Made by a program: the position numbers and the translations under genes. From Dermatemys mawii (lineage: Eukaryota; Chordata; Testudines; Dermatemydidae), in the NCBI GenBank assembly GCA_007922305.1, contig ML677335.1, positions 17,323,679 through 17,387,678 of the forward strand: a stretch of DNA of 64,000 nucleotides, read 5' to 3'. The first letter of the stretch is position 1; each line of letters begins with the position of its first letter. The notes below the pieces were generated by a model that was not told the DNA's origin, ran no database searches, and saw only the letters and a program-made list of their open reading frames with translations. Below, one piece after another: positions 1-11,901 of the stretch.

Positions 1-454
1 TTTGGCAAATTTCAGAAAAACCAGTTCAGTCATTTGTTAGAAAATGTCTAGGTCCCCTGAGCCATGTCCATCCTGTGCATTGACTGAGGCAGGGCCCTGT
101 GGAAAAAAATATAGTGTGTGATCATGTAATTAAAGACTGTATCATAATACCTGTGCATATGGAGGCTTAATTAAGGTTGCATGAGCAAACTTTACACTGG
201 AATTTCCTAACTTTTGAGTGTGTGACCTTACAATCTTAATATTCATAGCTTTCCTACATGCCAGTCCTTTCACACTGAAAACTCTCAGTAACCAACAATT
301 TCAAAGACAGAACTCAAAGGATTATGACACTATATTAAAATCTAATTGATAAATAAATGCCTGTCTGTTCTGAATAAATCAGGTTTTAACTATGATCGGA
401 GAGCTCAAGGAAGAGTATAAATCACAGAATATTGAAAGATTTCAGAAGCTTTAC
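1..454. other. Intron 8 of lipase gene A (edge of window)
   Basis: This stretch follows the exon 8 donor of gene A on the minus strand. I looked for the 66-bp exon 9 and the terminal exon 10 seen in copies C and D and found neither, so they should lie beyond the left edge. No repeat or other feature was recognised here. Confidence 0.5.
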
Positions 455-526
455 CTGAGCCCAGTGCAGTATGTTTTTAGTAGATGTTTGATCTGGAAAT
501 TGGCCTGTGTACACATCTATTCGACT
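455..526 (-). CDS. Gene A exon 8
   Basis: 72 bp, 24 codons, phase 0 at both ends. It reads SRIDVYTG...NILHWAQ, matching the SRVDVY...HWSQ block of acid lipases. The acceptor is TTGCAG and the donor CAG/GTAAAG. The length equals exon 8 of copies C and D. Confidence 0.85.
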
Positions 527-3500
527 CTGCAAGAAAACATTTTTTAGGATATCATTTGTTTTCTAAATGAAATGGGAGAAAGGCAGGTTTCTACATAAAC
601 AAGACACCATTCCTTTCAGTAACCACAGCATTACAAATCATCCAAACATGAGTAAGTTGGCTAGCCAGAAAAACTGGAATATTTTTAGAAATATAATTCT
701 TCTCAGATCTGTTAATTTTTAAATCAATTACTTAATGACAGTTTTGCCAAAAGTAGTAAGAAAGCATCTAAAATATTAAGCTCATCTTAAACCTATTGTA
801 AGGTTTGATTTAATTCTGTCTGAGTTACGGTTCTGAGTGCTAGATTAAAAACAGGCTTGCAATATTTGCCTGAACTACCTCATGTTTTTACCATGTGTAG
901 ATCCTGGGGGAAAGCTAGGTGGATTCTCTATTTACTCATTGATCTAGATGGATCATCTGAACATAAAGGAAGTGTACATAATATAATATAATATAATATA
1001 ATATAATATAATATAATATAATATNNNNNNNNNNAATATAATATAATATAATATAATATAATATAATATAATATAATATAAAGGAAGAATATAAAGTTGC
1101 TGTCTGTAAACAGAGGAGTCAGGGGGTTGCTTATGTAGCCTCATGTAGGAACAGTCAAGTTTGAGTAGAAAGCTGGGCTGAACTTTGTTTTTGGCTGTTA
1201 ATTTCTATACTAATAGAGACAACCTTCCCCCTTTCCCTCTCCCACTCCTCCCCTGGAAGGGTGCAAGTCTTTGATTCTATATATTGCATGGGACTTTGTT
1301 TCAGAGCAGGTTGAACAAGGTACCAGCTAGGCCGGCCAGACAGCAAATGTGAAAAATAGGGACGGGGATGGAGAGTAATAGAAGCCTATATAAGAAAAAA
1401 CCCCAAATATCGGTAGTGTCCCTTTAAAATCAGGACATCTGGTCACCCTAGTACCAGCTCACATGAGGCATAATTTACTTTTCTTTTTTTTATCCAGAGA
1501 ACTTCAGATTGCCATGTAAATGACACCTCTGGCAAATGGACTCTCAACATTTCCCCCAGAGACAAGATTAAATATTCCTGACAACATATGTTTGCAAAGT
1601 GTGTCTGTGTGACAGTGGGCACCTTGCAGCGCTGCAGCAGACATTACTTTACTCTTTGGCTGACTGATGCCTGTTAAGCCTACAGACAATTTAATAATAT
1701 TATTGATAAATATCTGTTGGCAAGTGGTTCCTGTTAGTTAAGGAACTGCAGAGTTTCCTAATCTGGGCTGCATTCTAGTGTAGGGGAGGTTAGGCTGAGG
1801 AATGGAATTCACCCACACCACCGATAGGCATTAGGATGATAGCATAATCCATCTGTGGCCACCAAGCCAGTACACTGTGCTACAATATGTTTCCTGAGTA
1901 ATGTTTTGGAGGCAGTGGATCCAACAGCCTGTCTCTTGCCCACCTTCCCCACTGGAAACCAATGCAGACCATAGCACTGAAAAGCAAATATTGCAACCCA
2001 CCCTGCCCTACTGCTCTGGCCACAGCATACACTTGCACTCACCCTGGGGCTTACATGATACTGCTGTTATGCAAGTCAGGGCCTGGGACTGCAGGCTGTA
2101 AACTCCAAATCTGACTGTGATATTTTAATGCCATGTTAAACATTTATGCTGCTTTTTTGAGAAAAAGACAGGTAACACATTAGCCAAACCACTAAGCCAA
2201 CTGTAGGCTACAGAGATTCCCAGTTAAACTGCTTATCACCACCTGCATTACTGAGGCGTTTGCTTTCTCTATTCTCATCATGTTTGAAAGTTCCTAGCAA
2301 AACTCTACAACAACTAAAGGACCCTGCTTTACTCATTCGACATTAAATAATTGCACATTTGGCACAAATGCTGTTGAACTGAAAAAGTTAGCTTGATTTT
2401 AATCATCACTAAAAAATAAATAGGACTGATAAGACATACACACATACCATATTTAGGTTTTTCTCATTGAATCCACCCGCAAAGAAAAATACATTGGCAC
2501 AAAGTTTAGTAGGGAATTCATAGAGGCATATTTTGGCAGCAAGTGCCCTCATAGTCTTACCCCACCAGCGGAAGTCTTTTTTGCCAAGAAAATCCTGTGA
2601 AAATGCAAAGGGCATTACTTACAGTGAACTTTCAAAGTGTATTTTGTATAGTTCCCTTATCACAGTCCAGGCCTGATGCAGGTCATACCCTTACCTGACT
2701 TTCTTGAGGTTCTCATGTAGCCACTAGGACCATAACTGTGCCTCCATCGACTGTGTATTCCACAAATGTCAGTTAATACCTTCATACCTCATGGGATTTT
2801 CATTCATTCAGGCAAGAAGGCAGAAATGTATTTCCCACCTTCTACCCCTGACTTGTACAGACACCTCAAAGACATATGCATCAGAATGGTATCAATATGG
2901 TAAGTTGAACATGAAGTTGGAAAATTCACATTCTTCCTCCATTTTTTTCAAACTAAAAAACCTTGAATACAGCATTAAAACGGCTAATTTAAACATACTG
3001 AAGTCAGGAATTCAACAGTTAAGACTTCGAACAGGAATGTTAATTCTGACACCTTGTACATACAGTGAGTGACATATGTTTAACAAAACAAACAACCACA
3101 AACACTATTGAACTACATGCACTGTGACTGAATTAATATTTCAGTGGCAATCTAAACTGTTTATAGTACGTTACCTTTTGTATTATCTGATAGCGTGGAA
3201 CTCCTGCTCAGGCACAATGCCTCTTTTTAAAGACCAGCACTCAGTAGTGTAATAAAATACAGAGAAATCTCATACCCATAATGCTCCTTCAGGCATTAAC
3301 AGCATTTTCACCATAGGGCTTTTGGTGTGTCCAACAATGGCAGCAGGAGCCAAGGCAAAAAACATTTTGACTTTCTGTGCCAGCTGTGGCATGGAGGAAA
3401 ATGCTATGAACCCTGAGAAAGAGAATAATTTCAGAAATCTTACAACAAATAACTGAACACTTACAGGCATTTGTTTAAAAACTCCATCAGAGGGTTCATC

Positions 3501-6500
3501 AGGACCCAGCATGTAGATTTGGTTTGGAATAAATCAGCTCTAATATAGAATGAGGGAATTTGCATGCTGTTTGGGATGGCCCTTGACTATGAATCATGAC
3601 AGAACTATGAATCAGGAATAGTTTAGCCAGGGACTGACATAAGAGTGCTCTGGCTGTGCTGAATGATGCAATTTAGCCCAGAATAAGAACAGGTGGAAAT
3701 GGAAACTGTACCAAGGTCATCATCATTTCAGAACAGTTAGCAGGGATATTTGTTCATGACCTTTCTGTTTAACTTGTACATCACTTTCACAGCAGAGATG
3801 TTAAAAGGAGATTGTTTCTTTATTTCTGTGGTCAAATATAGTCCTGATATGGACCTCTTTAATGCCTGTTGCCAAGATGCAGCTCACTCAATGATCAGTT
3901 ACTGAGACTAAAAAGATAGTGTTTTGTCCCTGTTGCTAACAGAGAATATAACTTGATAGGCCTGAGTTGGAACTTGATAGGCCTGAGTTGGCTATACCTG
4001 ACTACATCACAAGCTCCACGGCTTCAGTGGGACTTTTACCTAAGCCAGGTCTGACTGAAAACTGAGAAAGGAATCCTGGAATTAGCCCTATGTAAAGTAC
4101 CTGCACATTGTTACACAAAAATGGGAATCATCTCTGCAATTTTCTGCTTATAAACATATGAAAGAGTTGTTAATAGCCCAAAGAAAGCTTTTCTTACTTG
4201 AAAGAGAAAAAAGTACAATACGAATGCACCACATTCTGCTAGCATACCCATAGTGCAGCCCTGAGAGTAGCCAACATAATACAATTGCTTCTGTCCAGTT
4301 TCCTGTAGAATAAAATTGATCATAGCTTGAAGGTCATATTTGCCCATTTCATGAAAACTGCAATATAAAAATATGAAGTTAGCCACATAATGAAGTTATA
4401 GGGCCAGATTCTCAAAGAAGTTATGGTTCCTATGCACCATTAAGGTGACATAAAGGGGCTGGAATTTGGGGGTAAATTTCCAGGAGAAAATTCCCATTGA
4501 GTAGGGAAGCTCTCTGCTGAGTGCAACTGCATTGGACCTCAGCTGTATCTCTGGCTATTGCCCCGTCCTTCCCTCAACCCCCTCCCTGGTAAAGGGTCCA
4601 TTAAAGACCCTGTATGAGTGCTGCAGCTTTGAGCTGCTCAGCAACATCTGAAAATTGGCAGGGAGCTGTGAGCAGCTTTGCAGCAAGCAGAGCTCTGGCT
4701 AAGGAGAGAATCTGGCCAGCAAATCCTGCCCACATAAATTTGAATGCAACACTGGTGAACCATGGGTCTGTCAGATACCAGCTCAAACTCTTCAGGGATC
4801 CAGCCCAGCCTAGGCTTGCCAGCCTACAGTGTGAGTCTTTGTCTCTCTACAGAATACTGATGCCTTATTTATTTTTCAACACTGAGTGTGTTTACAAGCC
4901 CAGGAAATATAAGACTGCTCTGTAGGCCAAACCATGATGTTTGAACTAATACTAGTCTAATGCTCTGTTTCTGTGCTAAAGGAAAATGGCAATGTCCTTT
5001 AAAAGATATTCTAATAACTAGACCTAGTTCCAGTAAATCACTAACAAGCTTGTTAGAAAATGGCTCAGCTATAGTTAACTAACACCCAAAGGGGAGGCAG
5101 CAGCTGACTGAAAAGCTTGATAACATTGCCTGAAACCTGTATTCCATCCATTTTATGCCTGAGCTTCCCCCTGTGAAAGGGAATGTGCAACTGCCTCTTC
5201 AGCATGGTGCTGCCTGCTCCCCATAGTTCACCTTGCCCACTCTGAACTGGTGCAAATGGAAGAGAGCAGGCCCTGTTCCATGCTCTTCCTTACCCTCTTT
5301 GGGGCAAACTCTATCCCCTTGGTGCAAAGTGAGAGCAATCCCTGTTCTGCTTTGTGCTCATGAACTGACTGCCCTTTGCCACTAGATAGATTGCAGTGAG
5401 GGAAAGATTCCTTGTGAAGTTTAATGAACTAAACACATCTAACAGCAAAATATATTTCTGTAGGTGACTAATGGCCCTGACAATGATACGTTTCAATGCA
5501 AAGGTTTTACCACACAGAGAGTTCTGTTTAACTCTGTATTACATCCTTCAATCCTAGTGCTACTGAAATCAGTGGCATTAATGATGTAAAGGGTGCAGGA
5601 GGAGGTTCTCTGCTGATTTAAACTGATGGCCTCCCAACACCATGACAATGGAGCCAAATGGAAATTCATACAAAATTACAATCTAATCCTGTATGAGCAC
5701 CATTGTTGCGCACAAACAGCACAAGTTGATGTTCACGTGAATTAAGAGAAACATGGATCACCGCACATAGAGAACTGCCAACATGCAAAACAGTTTGCCA
5801 CTTTCACTAGTTTCTCTCCAGTTCAACCTACCTGAAATCCCAAAATTCCTCTTGGGCAATTGAAAATTTCTGGTGTCTTTGAGACCAGCTTGTCCCTCTG
5901 CTATTTCCTATCCAAACATCATAGCCAGCATCTGCTAGCATGAAGCCCAGGCTGTTGTTGGCCAAATTTTCGATCCAGTTGCCACCTTGACCAAACAATC
6001 CATGCTGGAGAAGCACAGCTGGCTTTGGACCTAAATAAATGGAATATTTTACCAAACCTGTATTTCTGTAACATGACAAAGTGACATACTGTATTTCACT
6101 CATCCCAAACACATACTGATAAAACCTTTATTGCAGAGCATACTCACAAGTATGATACTCCATGGCAAATGATTAGCTATAGTTAAAAACAACAGTAAAT
6201 AGGGGTTTAGAATAGAAATGTTTAGGGAATTTTAGCTACCGCTGTCATTAGTATTCCAGACATATGCATTAGCTGTAATGCTGCTAGCAGCTGTAGTTAA
6301 GATTTCCCAAGTATTTCCACACTAAATCCCCATTTTTAGTTGCTCATAACTAAGGCTGGTTGCTTGACATAACAACCAAACAGAATAAAATATACAAAAG
6401 TCACAAATTTATAGGAAAAAGTCACTGTGCAACTCACCAACAGACATCCAGCCTCTCCTGTTTTCAAACTTATGTCATTGCTAATGTCAAAACCCATGAC

Positions 6501-9455
6501 CTAGTTGTTCTCAATTTTCCTTACCTGGTTTTATTCAGAAAAAGCATGAACATACAGAAATTAGTAAAGACTTGATTCATTGATTGATTTTCATTCTAGA
6601 TTTTGGTTCAGGATTTTACCACAGCTATTAAACCAGCCTCCAATATATCTTTGGATTGGCTGATTGGTTTTTTATTTTGGATGAGTGTTATTTGGAGTTT
6701 TTTGCATCAAGCAAAATGGAGCCATACCTTTGTCTGTAGGTTTTTCTCTGCCATAAGGAATTCTGTTTATTCTCAAGTAATAGCCATCCTCTGTCAGAAT
6801 TTCATACTCCTCACTGGGATATCCTTTGTAGCAGATCAACTGACTCTGAGGGAATTAAAATAAATGTCTAAAGTTGTTTACATGTATCAGATTTTTCATT
6901 ATCTGTGGCAGGGAAGAGGACATTTCGCACTAGGAAGTGTTAGTGTGAGTATTTGTTTAAATTTTATGAGTTCCTGCACTTAACTGGTTTCAACTGGGAT
7001 ATGGAACGAAGCCTAAAATAGTGAGAGAATTGTATTCTGAACCTGGCCCAAACGAGGAAGTATTGAAATTATTCCCAGAAAGCCTATTCTCCTGAGATTT
7101 CCAGCCCAATTTCTTGAACAAGAAGGTGTCAAGAAGGCTGGATTAGCTGTGGAAAATCTTAGAAAAGTTCTCCACAAAGAATGTCAACATGTCCATGTTC
7201 TTCCTTCACACATCCAAATACTAATGGCATTAGTCAGAAGGGAATAAATATTCAGGAGCCTATTATTTGAAAATAGTTTTCATTGGAATAGCCATTTCAA
7301 GAAATCCTCAATAAGTTAAGCATTTTAGATGGAAAAAAAGGGTCAATTAATAAATGAGAAAAATAAAATATAATGAAATAAACTTTTGAACTGTGATATT
7401 TGGAGAATTTGTCTATGTACAACTTGAGCATTCTGGTTGATGAGCTTGATCACTGACAAAGAGGAACTCAAAGAATGACACAAAGAGACAAAGGGCATTT
7501 AAGCAGGAAAGAGGAACAGAGGGACTTGCTGCCATAGTAGAAGGGTTCTATTTAACTGCAGGACCAGCTGACGAATAAGGAAACTGTGTACAGAGGAGAC
7601 TCTCCATGATTTGAAGTAAAAGCCATGTGCAGGAGATGGTATCCTGGACTCCTTAGTGTACTCTGCCCTAAGCTCAAAGAAATAAACACAGAGTTCCCAC
7701 AAACTTGGAGCTCAGGGATAGGATGAGTTTAAATTATGGGGGGGAATCTGGGGTATTAGCACTGGTGGGTGCATACAGCTGGTGGGCCACGAGGCCCTGT
7801 CCCAGTGACAGGGTAACAAGCAAGGAGCCTGTGCCCAAGAAGCATGTCAGAGAAGCCAAGAAAAGAGACAGTGTTACAGACTACTCAGACTAGAGGAAGC
7901 TTAGAGCACCGTGGGCCCAGTGTGTGAGGCCCAAACACAGCAGCCTAGTGAGTGTCCAGCTAGGGGAGCTTGCCAGGACGGCAACATGAATCCAAACAGA
8001 AAGGTAATTAAGCACAGGGAGGGGAGATCGGTCTGGGTCCCAGAGCCTTAGTATTTAATAATATAAACACTCAATCCTAGTATGTGAGGAGCAGGTTTGT
8101 GCAGAGCATTCTGAAAAATGCCAGCTTTAGGAACTCCTAAGAACCAGAAGATTATAACAGTGGTGTCTGCTGACAGCTCAACTGAACATTGGCAGCAAAA
8201 CTGACATGCTGAATCTTTCTCAGAGCCAATTTACATGTACAGATAATGATTGTAATATACCTGAGCCAAAACAAGGTAGGCGAACTCCATCTTGCCTAAA
8301 CTGAAGAGCCAGAACTGCAGTAAAACCCAAAAGGTGTAGGAATCCTGCATGCTCTTGTGTAATTCTCTGACAGCAATTGTACTTGCCTTCTGACAGCTCT
8401 AGCTATTAAAATCCACTCCCCTGGGGAGGTTCAGTTAAACCAAACTTTAGACTACCTTAGATTTGCTTTGTCCTATAATAATTATATATCTTTACATCTC
8501 AGAAAATGGTTGGTTCCCTGATAGAAAGAACTTTATTATGGATCCTTTTATATAAGTAAGGGAATAAACTATCCCAAATGTAAGTGTTTACTTAAACACA
8601 CCAAACACCAAACATCCTTTCTTTGCTTATTTCGCTCGCTCCTTGAAACCCACTCGCTTCGCAAAGTCTCCATCTATTCAGCTCCATACTTTCCTTACAA
8701 TTTATCTCTTGTAAAGATCCATTATGTTTCATACTTTAAGTCATAATAATCTATTTAATGATCCCTTAACATACATACATCAAGCAATCACTTCCCAAAG
8801 GGATGTCCAAAAAAATAAAAGTGTTTGAGCACAACTATAATGTAGACTTGCTATTGCGGGCTCAGATCTTGCCTCAAAATAGGGAACCATGACATATGAG
8901 AAGAGAAGAGAGGTGTGAAAAATTTTCTATCCGGGAACAAGAAATGCATGGAACTGAATATAAGAGATCATTCCCATTTATAGCAGACTTACTCATATGC
9001 ACACTTTATACTTCCCCCGATCTATCCTTCAATACAGAAAAATTGGAAGGCCCTTTTGGAAAAACAGACTGAAGCTACAGTAAGTGTTGCTATAGTTGGA
9101 AAAGGGAAAGTTAAAGATAAAAGTTGTTAATGAAATATTATCAATATTAAATATGGACCTACACTTGCAAAGTTTGTCATTAGGACACTCGGTGGATGTC
9201 TTTAATTAGCCTTTCTAAATCCAAAAACAAGACACCCCAAATGTTGTGGTTGAAAGTTTGAAATGTGGCCCTGAACCTGAATCTGAATTTTCAGGCCTGT
9301 GTCTAATTATTATGCTCCATTATAGTTAACATTTTCACAAAAATGTGACTTACAATATTCATAAATGTTTCAGGATTCATGTTTCTTTTCTTGATGAGTT
9401 CTTCTGAGCTCACAAAGGCTTGTATTACACAGGCTACTGCAATAAACCACCACAT
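455..9455 (-). CDS. Lipase gene A, acid lipase family (LIPM-like), 3' end off the left edge
   Basis: Minus-strand gene with coding exons 9354-9455, 6728-6845, 5832-6030, 4248-4357, 3276-3412, 2448-2594 and 455-526: 885 bp, 295 codons. All visible junctions are AG/GT, phases join cleanly and no stop occurs. The family hydrolyses triacylglycerols or cholesteryl esters and is secreted or lysosomal. Residues 1-34 hold the signal peptide ([17 protein letters not shown]). Residues 43-46 are PSEE in the N-terminal strand region, 83-85 the HGL oxyanion motif, and 169-173 the nucleophile elbow GYSQG with Ser171. The catalytic Asp and His lie in exon 10, outside the window. Known family members have about 400 residues, so about 100 are missing by position only. 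Tyr instead of His before the serine, and LGKKDF in exon 7, recall LIPM from memory. This is the only copy here without a visible lesion. The start is the first ATG of the hydrophobic leader. Confidence 0.88.
980..1079. repeat. (TATAA)n microsatellite containing an assembly gap
   Basis: A pure pentanucleotide tract of TATAA units runs on both sides of ten N bases at 1025-1034. It lies in intron 7 of gene A. The Ns mark an unresolved length, so the true array may be longer than shown. Confidence 0.95.
1329..1451 (-). mobile_element. Short hAT-type non-autonomous element
   Basis: An exact 8-bp duplication TACCAGCT sits at 1321-1328 and 1452-1459. The ends are imperfect inverted repeats: AGGCCGGCCAGAC on the left, and CTAGGGTGACCAGATG when the right end is read on the minus strand. 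An 8-bp target duplication is typical of hAT transposons. The element is 123 bp and codes for nothing. It lies in intron 7 of gene A. Confidence 0.7.
2448..2594 (-). CDS. Gene A exon 7
   Basis: 147 bp, 49 codons, phase 0. The exon contains LGKKDF near its start and [10 protein letters not shown] at its end, the latter matching the CGFNERNLNM block of human LIPA. The acceptor is TTTTCACAG and the donor ATG/GTATGT. The length equals LIPA exon 7; copies C and D have one extra codon. Confidence 0.88.
3276..3412 (-). CDS. Gene A exon 6
   Basis: 137 bp. The first two bases complete a Gly codon begun in exon 5. It reads [20 protein letters not shown] and on to a KSPMVK block, as in acid lipases. 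The acceptor is TTTCTCAG and the donor TGG/GTATGA. This intact acceptor is the reference for the acceptors lost in C and D. Confidence 0.88.
3950..3991. repeat. 21-bp tandem duplication
   Basis: The unit AACTTGATAGGCCTGAGTTG plus one G occurs twice in direct contact, 3950-3970 and 3971-3991, without a mismatch. It lies in intron 5 of gene A, so it is probably a recent slippage or duplication event. Nothing else was seen in this intron. Confidence 0.9.
4248..4357 (-). CDS. Gene A exon 5 (nucleophile serine)
   Basis: 110 bp. It encodes [17 protein letters not shown] and then YYVGYSQG, the catalytic-serine elbow (Ser171 of the conceptual protein). The acceptor is TATTGCAG and the donor ATGG/GTATGC. 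Human LIPA and LIPF have GHSQG at this point. The Tyr is shared with copies B and C. Confidence 0.9.
5832..6030 (-). CDS. Gene A exon 4
   Basis: 199 bp. It encodes [14 protein letters not shown], then [19 protein letters not shown] and EEFWDF. The HGL motif forms the oxyanion region of the family. The acceptor is ATTTATTTAG and the donor CAG/GTAGGT. The open frame runs upstream past the splice site, but the exon border is set by homology and phase. Confidence 0.9.
6728..6845 (-). CDS. Gene A exon 3
   Basis: 118 bp. It encodes [20 protein letters not shown] and [15 protein letters not shown], the N-terminal EEY...TEDGY block of acid lipases. The acceptor is TTCCCTCAG and the donor AAAG/GTATGG. 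An open frame on the plus strand over this exon is a shadow. Confidence 0.87.
7640..8040. repeat. Possible LTR-retroelement fragment, unclassified
   Basis: This GC-richer block lies in intron 2 of gene A, between AT-rich sequence. It looks like retroelement-type sequence remembered from turtle genomes, but I found no clear termini or target duplication, so the borders are approximate. The rest of intron 2 (6846-9353) shows nothing I recognise. Confidence 0.25.
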
Positions 9456-9462
9456 CTTGTTT
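9354..9462 (-). CDS. Gene A exon 2 (start codon and signal peptide)
   Basis: The coding part is 9354-9455; seven bases of 5' UTR (AAACAAG) precede the ATG. It encodes a hydrophobic leader, then [19 protein letters not shown]. The acceptor is TTTACACAG and the donor ATT/GTAAGT. Coding length and phase match exon 2 of copy C exactly (102 bp), which supports this start. Confidence 0.87.
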
Positions 9463-10882
9463 CTGTGTAAAAAATGTGTCTATTAATAACATTTCTACCA
9501 ACCTACATCCTGGCTTTGTAACATTTATGCCAACTGTCTTCTATATCTAAAAAGTGTGAAATACATGCTGGAAAATGGAAAAAAATCACTAGTCTATCTG
9601 CTAATTCTTACTCACAAGCACAATAATATTGAATTCTATCGGGGGCAGGCCCTACTTCAGTCTCTGTCGTGATTACGTTGTATTTATGGCCATATCCAAC
9701 TCTTATTAAACTTACTGAAACACTCCCATTGCCTGCAATAGAAGATGGATCAGGTCCTGTGTGAAACACTGTTATACCTTGAGCATTACAAAGCAGTTAA
9801 ATTGCTTTATACCCAGGACCGGTGTTATGTAAACTAATGTCTTACATTTTGTTAAACACAGAAACACAATAAAAATAAGGATTAAAAATATGTCAAGGAA
9901 TACATTCATGCCAGTCAAGTAATGGCTGTATCTATACGTTTGTTATTTTATTATTACTTAATAATATGTTGTGGATTAGGAGCCGATTGTACTGGACATT
10001 GACCAAACACATAGGAAGACATGGTCCCTGCCACAAAGAGTTTATAATCTAACGTACTGCTCTAAAACATTATATCCAGAATTATACATTTCTCAGACTA
10101 ATCTTTTTAAAATAAATTTGTCAAGAATACATCATAAAATCTCCATACTACTTGGCCCATATAGTAATCACATATCCCAGTAAAAGACATATTTATAACA
10201 TGACTGCAATGGCAATTGTGCTTAGAAAGCACAACTTTAATATAGTTTACAAGCCCTTTCCTTCGTTCTGTGCAGTGACACCAATCCCTCACTTTGTTGA
10301 GGAGTCAAATTTACCACAGAATTTTACAAAAAAAACCCCAAAACCCACGCTGTAAACAAACAGTGCTAGATTTGTGGTACGTCAGTGCAAGTCGGGAGAC
10401 TAAAAGTTAGATTTGATTGAAAACAGCACAAAAAGAACCCACTGTTGAATGCTATATTAAGAACACAAAATACTTGCCTGTATCAATTTAAAGTATCATG
10501 CTCAGTTTGGGTGAATATTCTTTTGGGCCATGCACTTTTTGTAAAGTACTGTAAAGAGTACATTTTACAATAACTTCTAAGTAATGTCTCAGTCTATGAA
10601 AAGGAACAAATCTACCCTTACGAGACTCTCTAATTATTGTCCCTTATTCCAACAATCTTTTCTCCCCACAAAATATATAGACCAGAGGAGTTGCAATGTC
10701 AGTTCTCCTCATTCCTTTTGAGGAAATCTTACAAACATTCACCATAACTCCATCTAAGGACCCGTCAAAAACCACATACAAATGTGACACAAACCAAATG
10801 ACTGAGGTACAATTTATCGGTTATTTTGCCCCCAAAAGAGCATCTAAAATGTAAACCTGAGTTAGGAAGGAAAAGATATTAC

Positions 10883-10973
10883 CCACCATAGTCCACTTAC
10901 GGCATCAGATGGAATCTGAATGCTTGAATGACAGCAGTTCAGTCAACACCAGTGTTAAGAGAAGCAGGAAGTA
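10883..10973 (-). other. Putative non-coding exon 1 of gene A
   Basis: A block ending TATGGTGG/GTAATA resembles one upstream of copy C at 50809-50905, which ends TTGTGGTGG/GTAACT. Both include TTAACACTG at a similar distance from the donor. In human LIPA exon 1 is non-coding, so this is a reasonable 5' UTR exon. The transcription start and 5' border are not visible; no clear TATA box was found. Confidence 0.35.
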
Positions 10974-11400
10974 ACTGACATGCAGTACCTTATTAGGTGA
11001 CACAATTCCATAAGTGCATATCTGTAAACACCACTGATGACTAAAACCATATTTATTGTGCAATTAAATGCCTTAATTCCCATCTGCATGCAGGCATGTG
11101 ATGTCATTTCATGTATTTCCGCAGTTGTTCAGTAAGACATGGATTCTCCACTCACTTATGCATGAGTTTAACTTTAAGCTACTATATTGTATGTTGGCTG
11201 GATGCAAACTCACTTAAATTTAATCTTCTCTTATGTTCTCAAAGCAGCTGCTGATCTGCACGAGTTGTGAAGGGTGTTAATCAGTGCCATATGTTTATGT
11301 AAAATATATTAATTACAGTGTGTGTGTGTGTGGTAACTTGTAATTTTCTATCATCCCCAGTCACTGATAAAATACAACAGCACATGTGTGCATAGTCTTA

Positions 11401-11901
11401 GGCTTGGTATGCACTAGGACAGGCCTGCACAACATGTGGCCCGGGGGCCGTATGCGGCCCGCACAGGCTCCCTGTGCGGCCCGCGGGGGGTGAGTAGGGG
11501 TGGGGCAAGCCAAGCGGTGGAGTGGGGAGAAGCGGATGGGGATGGGGCGAGGGCAGAGCTTTGCGGTCTGCAGCTGTTTTTTTTGCTGTAATATGGCCCT
11601 TGCTGCTTTCCGAGTTATGCAGGCCTTCACTAGGGGGAGGGGTCGACCTAAGATACACAACTTCAGCTATGTAAATAACATAGCTGAAGTTGGCGCATCT
11701 TAGGCCGACTTACCTGCTGTCCTTATGGCAACAGCAGGCTCCCCTGTCGACTCCAGCTTGCGCTTTTTGGCAAGCTGGCGTTCCGGAGTCGACAGGAGTG
11801 CCTCTGGCAATCGATTTATCGCATGTTGATGAGACGCAATAAATAGATCACCAATAGATCGATCACTGCCCGCCAATCTGGCGGGTAGTGAAGACATACC
11901 C
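11401..11901. mobile_element. Harbinger-like MITE, interrupted by a hAT element
   Basis: It is flanked by TTA at 11398-11400 and 11902-11904, as expected for PIF/Harbinger elements. The ends form imperfect inverted repeats (GGCTTGGTATG left; GGGTATGTCTTCACTA for the right end read on the minus strand). An internal near-palindrome, ACTTCAGCTATG...CATAGCTGAAGT, sits at about 11660-11691. A second copy of the same family is at 34118-34401. The left terminal repeat is split by the hAT element at 11418-11625. Confidence 0.7.
11418..11625. mobile_element. hAT-type element nested in the MITE end
   Basis: 208 bp with inverted ends AGGCCTGCACAAC and, on the other strand, AGGCCTGCATAAC. The near-identical 8-bp sequences TGCACTAG and TTCACTAG flank it, consistent with a hAT target duplication inside the MITE terminal repeat. 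The interior is GC-rich with repeated CGGCCCG motifs. Confidence 0.65.
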
